Source of the DNA: Bradyrhizobium sp. WSM3983
Lineage (GTDB): Bacteria; Pseudomonadota; Alphaproteobacteria; Rhizobiales; Xanthobacteraceae
Assembly (NCBI RefSeq): GCF_000473045.1
Contig: NZ_AXAY01000034.1
Location: 37,365-101,364 of the forward strand
DNA: 64,000 bases
Direction: 5' to 3'
Shown here one piece after another: positions 60,690 through 64,000 of the stretch. A model generated the notes under the pieces. It did no database searches, had not been told where the DNA came from, and saw only the letters and a list, made by a program, of their open reading frames with translations. Positions within the stretch are counted from its first letter, which is position 1. Every line of letters starts with the position of its first letter. Position numbers and translations under genes: made by a program.

Positions 60690-62147
60690 TTATTGGACGC
60701 CCTGCTCCTGGGAGGCGGGTTCCGCCTCCTCCGTCGCTGGCGGCCGCGGCGCCGGGGCCACCCGCGGCCGAACCCCAGGCGGCGGACGGCGCGGACCGGT
60801 GCCGGCGGCCCGGTTTGCTTCGGCCAGCCGTGCCTCGCGTTCCTTGTCCTTGACCCGTGACCGCTCGCGGTAGCGGGCAAGCGACCCCGCCGCGGCGGAA
60901 CTCGCCCTGCCCCAGATGCCGACCAACTGGCCCGCGACCCGCCCGGTGGTGCCGCCTGCCCAGACCAGCTCGAACGGCGAGAACAGCTTCCAGCGCTCGT
61001 CGCCCCACAGGATGCTGCGCGCGATCAGCTGCCCGGCCATGGCCGAGGTGTTCATGCCCTGGCGGCCGAACCCGCTCGCCACCCACAGGCCTTTGCGCAA
61101 CTGGCCGATCTGCGGCATGCCGTGCACGGTCTGTCCGGTGGCGCCGCCGAACGTCTCGGTGATCTCGACATTGCCGAGCTCTGGGAAGATCGACCGGATC
61201 CGCCGCCTGACGCTTCCTGCAAAGCGGTCCGGCCGTGCGGCCCAGGTGGTCTCCGGGCTCTCCCACATCAGGCGGTCGCCATCGACGATGCGGAAATGAT
61301 CGACGCCGTCGGAATCCATCACCGATCCCTTGAAGCCGATGATCTCGTGCACGCGCTCGCCGAGCGGCGCGGTGATGCCGGCATAACGCCAGACCGGCAG
61401 CAGCGTTTCCGACAGGCGTCGCAACGGCGCGCCGAGATGGATGTTGCCGGCAAGCACGATGTGGGTGGCACGCAGCCGTGCCGACGGCGTCACGATGCGC
61501 TTGCGGATGCCGGAATGATCGATGCTGACGACCGGCGTATCCTCGAAGATGCGGGCACCGGCCCGCCGCGCCATCGCGGCCAGGCCGAGCACATATTTGC
61601 GGCCGTCGACCTGGAACGCCTTCGGGTAGTACACGCCGTGGAAGTAACGATCGGTCTTCAACGTCTCGCGGACGCGATCGACCTGCCAGCCCTCGGCCTC
61701 CGTGTCGAAATCCTCGTTCAGCATCTGGAGCCGGCTGATCAGCCGGTCGCCGGCATCGACGTTGGAGACCTCCAGCGCGCCGTCAGTGAGGCCGATGCCT
61801 GGCATGTTCTCTTCGTTGGCATTAGCACGGACGAACTCGGCGCCCTCCTTCGAGAGCGTCCACAACTCACTGGCGTCCTCGAAGCCGATGCGCTCGATCA
61901 ACGCGGTGAGCGGCAACGCAAAGCCCGGCATCACGGTGCCGAGCTGGTTGCCCGAGGCGTTCCAGCCAATATGGCGGCCCTCGAGCACCGCGACGCTGGC
62001 CCCGAGCCGGGCTGCCTCGAGCGCAATGGAAAGGCCGGCAAGCCCTGCCCCGATCACGCAAATGTCGGCGTCGAGATCGAACGACAGCCGGGCACGTTCA
62101 CGAAAGCCGGCTTCTTCCTGGGACACGCTTGTGAAAGTCTCGCTCAT
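60690..62147 (-). CDS. FAD-dependent oxidoreductase (DAO family)
   Basis: A 485-aa flavoenzyme of the D-amino-acid oxidase/glycine oxidase type. The dinucleotide motif ADICVIGAGLAGLSIALEAA begins near residue 29, followed by VLEGRHIGWNASGNQLGTVM and the C-terminal LWVASGFGRQGMNTSAMAGQ. A tail of about 60 Arg/Pro/Glu residues follows the domain. Members oxidise amino acids or amines; the substrate is unknown. It is divergent from the SixA-like gene. Confidence 0.88.
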   Translation of the reverse strand: MSETFTSVSQEEAGFRERARLSFDLDADICVIGAGLAGLSIALEAARLGASVAVLEGRHIGWNASGNQLGTVMPGFALPLTALIERIGFEDASELWTLSKEGAEFVRANANEENMPGIGLTDGALEVSNVDAGDRLISRLQMLNEDFDTEAEGWQVDRVRETLKTDRYFHGVYYPKAFQVDGRKYVLGLAAMARRAGARIFEDTPVVSIDHSGIRKRIVTPSARLRATHIVLAGNIHLGAPLRRLSETLLPVWRYAGITAPLGERVHEIIGFKGSVMDSDGVDHFRIVDGDRLMWESPETTWAARPDRFAGSVRRRIRSIFPELGNVEITETFGGATGQTVHGMPQIGQLRKGLWVASGFGRQGMNTSAMAGQLIARSILWGDERWKLFSPFELVWAGGTTGRVAGQLVGIWGRASSAAAGSLARYRERSRVKDKEREARLAEANRAAGTGPRRPPPGVRPRVAPAPRPPATEEAEPASQEQGVQ

Positions 62148-62239
62148 GTCGTTTCTTAAAGGAATGAACGGGCGCTTGTCACCTTGTCCTCAACCGGCGC
62201 CTGTAGATTATTCTGGACGTGGATCGATTCGAGAATGCC

Positions 62240-62776
62240 ATGCGCCGTTTGATGCTGCTGCGTCACGCCAAGACCGAGACCGACGCGCCGAGCGGCCGCG
62301 ACCGGGACCGTCGGCTCGCCGACCGCGGCCAGAGGGACGCCGCCGAGATGGGTGACTGGATCGCCACCCATCGGCCCGCTCCCGATGCCGTGCTGGTGTC
62401 GCACGCCGTCCGCGCCCGGCAGACCTGGGACATCGCCTGGCAGGCGATGAAGGACCGCGTCGCAGCGCCTGAGGTCGAGATCCTGCCGGAACTCTATGGT
62501 GCCGATCCCGCGCAGATCCTCGAAACCGTTCGCACTGCAACCGTCGCGGCCAATCCCAAGCACTTGCTGCTGGTCGGGCACAATCCGGGTATGCACGAGG
62601 CCGCCCTGATGCTGATGGGCAGCGGCGATCCGGCAGCCTCCAAGGCGCTCGCCCACAATCTGCCTACCGCGGGGCTTGCGATCCTGGAATTTGACGTCAA
62701 GGATTGGGGTGACGTGGCTTACCGCCACGGCAAGCTGGTGCTGTTCGTCAGCCCCAAGTTGCTTCGACTGCGATGA
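62240..62776 (+). CDS. SixA-like phosphohistidine phosphatase
   Basis: A 178-aa histidine phosphatase. The RHG motif appears as MLLRHAKTETDAPSGRDRDR, with RLADRGQRDAAEMGDWIA, and the second catalytic His in LLLVGHNPGMHEAALMLMGS. SixA removes phosphate from histidine phosphotransfer proteins. The ATG at 62240 is chosen; GTG at 62219 would add seven residues. Its short length and lack of further domains agree with SixA rather than phosphoglycerate mutase. Confidence 0.9.
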   Translation: MRRLMLLRHAKTETDAPSGRDRDRRLADRGQRDAAEMGDWIATHRPAPDAVLVSHAVRARQTWDIAWQAMKDRVAAPEVEILPELYGADPAQILETVRTATVAANPKHLLLVGHNPGMHEAALMLMGSGDPAASKALAHNLPTAGLAILEFDVKDWGDVAYRHGKLVLFVSPKLLRLR

Positions 62777-62832
62777 GACGCGCGGGTGCCGTCTCGACCG
62801 GTTGACGCAGCTTGGTCACTAGGGAGGCGCAG

Positions 62833-63258
62833 ATGTTCAAGTCCATTCTCGTGCCCATCGACCTCGCCGACACCGATCTGGCCAAACCGGCGATCGCGAC
62901 CGCGACGACGCTGTCGCAGAACTGGAGCGGATCGGTCCGGCTGCTCAACGTGCTGCCGATGACGCCGGTGATGCTCGCCGAATACGTCCCGGCCGACTTC
63001 GACGAACAGCAGCGCCAGACCTCGGAAGAGGCGCTCGCCATCGTCGCGCGCGAATCCGGGATCGAGCCGTCCCACATCTCCAGCGTGGTGCGGCAGGGCG
63101 GCATCTATCACGAGATCCTGGAGGAAGCCGCGCACATGAAGGCCGATCTGATCGTGATGACCTCGCATAGGCCTGCGATGCGCACCTATTTCCTCGGTTC
63201 CAATGCCGGGCACGTGGTGCGCTATGCCAAGTGCTCGGTGCTGGTGGTCAGGCATTAG
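62833..63258 (+). CDS. Universal stress protein (UspA family)
   Basis: A 141-aa cytosolic protein. MFKSILVPIDLADTDLAKPA, VVRQGGIYHEILEEAAHMKA, DLIVMTSHRP and the ending GSNAGHVVRYAKCSVLVVRH fit the UspA fold. The nucleotide-binding loop G-x2-G-x9-G-S/T is replaced by RTYFLGSNAGHVV, a common variant. A GGGAGGCGC leader precedes the ATG at 62833. Confidence 0.9.
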   Translation: MFKSILVPIDLADTDLAKPAIATATTLSQNWSGSVRLLNVLPMTPVMLAEYVPADFDEQQRQTSEEALAIVARESGIEPSHISSVVRQGGIYHEILEEAAHMKADLIVMTSHRPAMRTYFLGSNAGHVVRYAKCSVLVVRH

Positions 63259-63272
63259 CTCGGAGCAATGTC

Positions 63273-63734
63273 GTGAAGCAATGGTGGCGGAGATGGTCCT
63301 ACGAGGTCCCGCTCGCAGTCGGCGATGCGCTGTGGGAGGTGCTGGTCGTGCAACTGGCCGCGCTGCTGGACAGGCTGACGGTGCGGAAGGTCATCGCCTT
63401 CATCCCCGTCGTCATCCTGATCTGGGCCTACTATCACAGCATCCCGATTCCGCCGGAGCTGATGCTGATCGGCGATTTCCTTGCCTATATCGACATCTTC
63501 TCGGTGCTGTTCCTGCTCGGCGTGCTGAGTCGCGTCACGACGATCCTGTTCATCGTCAAGCAGGCGGCGGCGCGCGTCGCATCGCTCACCGGCAGCGTCG
63601 TCGCGCACTTGCAGCGCCTCGATGTCAGGCATCGGCGCCAACGTGGCGCTCCGATGCGGCCCCGCCGGAAGCCCGACCAGTCCGAGGACGATCGAGCTTA
63701 TGGCGGCGTGTGGGCCCAGGTCGCATTGGCTTGA
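63273..63734 (+). CDS. Membrane protein with basic C-terminus
   Basis: A 153-aa protein from a GTG start with GGAG at 63262. Two hydrophobic segments (about residues 45-62 and 72-96; VIAFIPVVILIWAYYHSIPI, FLAYIDIFSVLFLLGVL) are followed by an Arg-rich tail (RLDVRHRRQRGAPMRPRRKP). It lies 14 bp after the universal stress gene, possibly in one transcript. I do not recognise a family. Confidence 0.7.
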   Translation: MKQWWRRWSYEVPLAVGDALWEVLVVQLAALLDRLTVRKVIAFIPVVILIWAYYHSIPIPPELMLIGDFLAYIDIFSVLFLLGVLSRVTTILFIVKQAAARVASLTGSVVAHLQRLDVRHRRQRGAPMRPRRKPDQSEDDRAYGGVWAQVALA

Positions 63735-64000
63735 CGCTCCGGTCTCGTAGGGCGGGTTAGTCTTACTGCGTCATGGGCGTCGTCGTCCATTGGATGCTGC
63801 GCCGATGCCACAGCATGGACATCGCGGCAAGGTTTTAATGAGCATGCGGATCAATCGGGCGCGCATGGTTGCGATCGAGTTCGGGACGTGGCGTTCAGGC
63901 CGCGTGGGCGGAGCCTCTCGGTCGATAATCGTCGGGTAAGCGAGGTACCGGGACTGACGGGGCGGAACGTGGTCCTGAGGGGGGAATCGTCGCCTGCTCG
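63735..64000. other. Unassigned right end
   Basis: 266 bp with no convincing gene. It contains gtagggcgggttag, which resembles the start of another Bradyrhizobium repeat type, and otherwise low-complexity GC-rich DNA. A gene may begin past the window. Confidence 0.4.

Overview
The window looks like the chromosome of an alphaproteobacterium of the Bradyrhizobium/Rhodopseudomonas group. It has about 60-65% GC, FlbT/FlaF/FliX and CtrA-type flagellar control, a cysteine-poor DksA, very long flagellins of the Bradyrhizobium thick (subpolar) type, and palindromic intergenic repeats of the 'ccggaatgac' type. I saw no rRNA, tRNA, CRISPR array or insertion sequence.

Layout. 1-13.4 kb is a mixed housekeeping and accessory stretch: a DsbA-family fragment, an XRE regulator, a SET-domain protein, a TetR regulator with a carotenoid oxygenase, MAPEG and membrane-protein regulon, class I fumarase, an ICMT-like methyltransferase, a GST, a secreted lectin-like protein and a Tim44-like protein. 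13.6-22 kb starts with the cell-cycle kinase cckA, followed by the export/rod operon flgB-flgC-fliE-fliQ-fliR-flhB (minus strand) and the divergent fliO-fliP. 22.1-23.5 kb is a lower-GC insert with a RusA-like resolvase overlapping a nuclease-like/HEPN-like gene, then a frameshifted small gene. 23.6-34.3 kb holds fliL-fliM-DUF6468-motE-(1259-aa TPR protein) on the minus strand and flgF-flgG-flgA-flgH on the plus strand. 34.5-38.7 kb is a metabolic interlude (hydratase, SDR, dksA, an NAD(P)-binding protein and an HxlR regulator). 38.7-48.5 kb returns to motility: fliX, flgI-flgJ-flgN-flaG, flaF, two tandem 746-aa flagellins and flbT. 48.5-53.7 kb is a four-gene cluster of unknown function (glycosyltransferase, PLP enzyme, ATP-grasp, PLP decarboxylase) embedded among flagellar genes. 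53.8-59.9 kb is flgE-flgK-flgL. 60-63.7 kb carries msrB, a FAD oxidoreductase, a SixA-like phosphatase, a universal stress protein and a membrane protein.

How it works together. Four exact TTAA-N7-TTAA boxes, plus several near matches, lie upstream of flagellar genes, while sigma-54-like TGGCA-N6-T(T/C)GC elements lie upstream of flgE, flgF and flgI. This matches the Caulobacter-type cascade: CckA drives CtrA, CtrA drives early genes, and sigma-54 with FliX drives hook and rod genes. One exact CtrA box precedes the glycosyltransferase/PLP/ATP-grasp cluster, which is the best candidate here for an undescribed system, possibly a flagellum-linked modification pathway. The RusA/nuclease-HEPN pair is the best candidate for a conflict or defence module.
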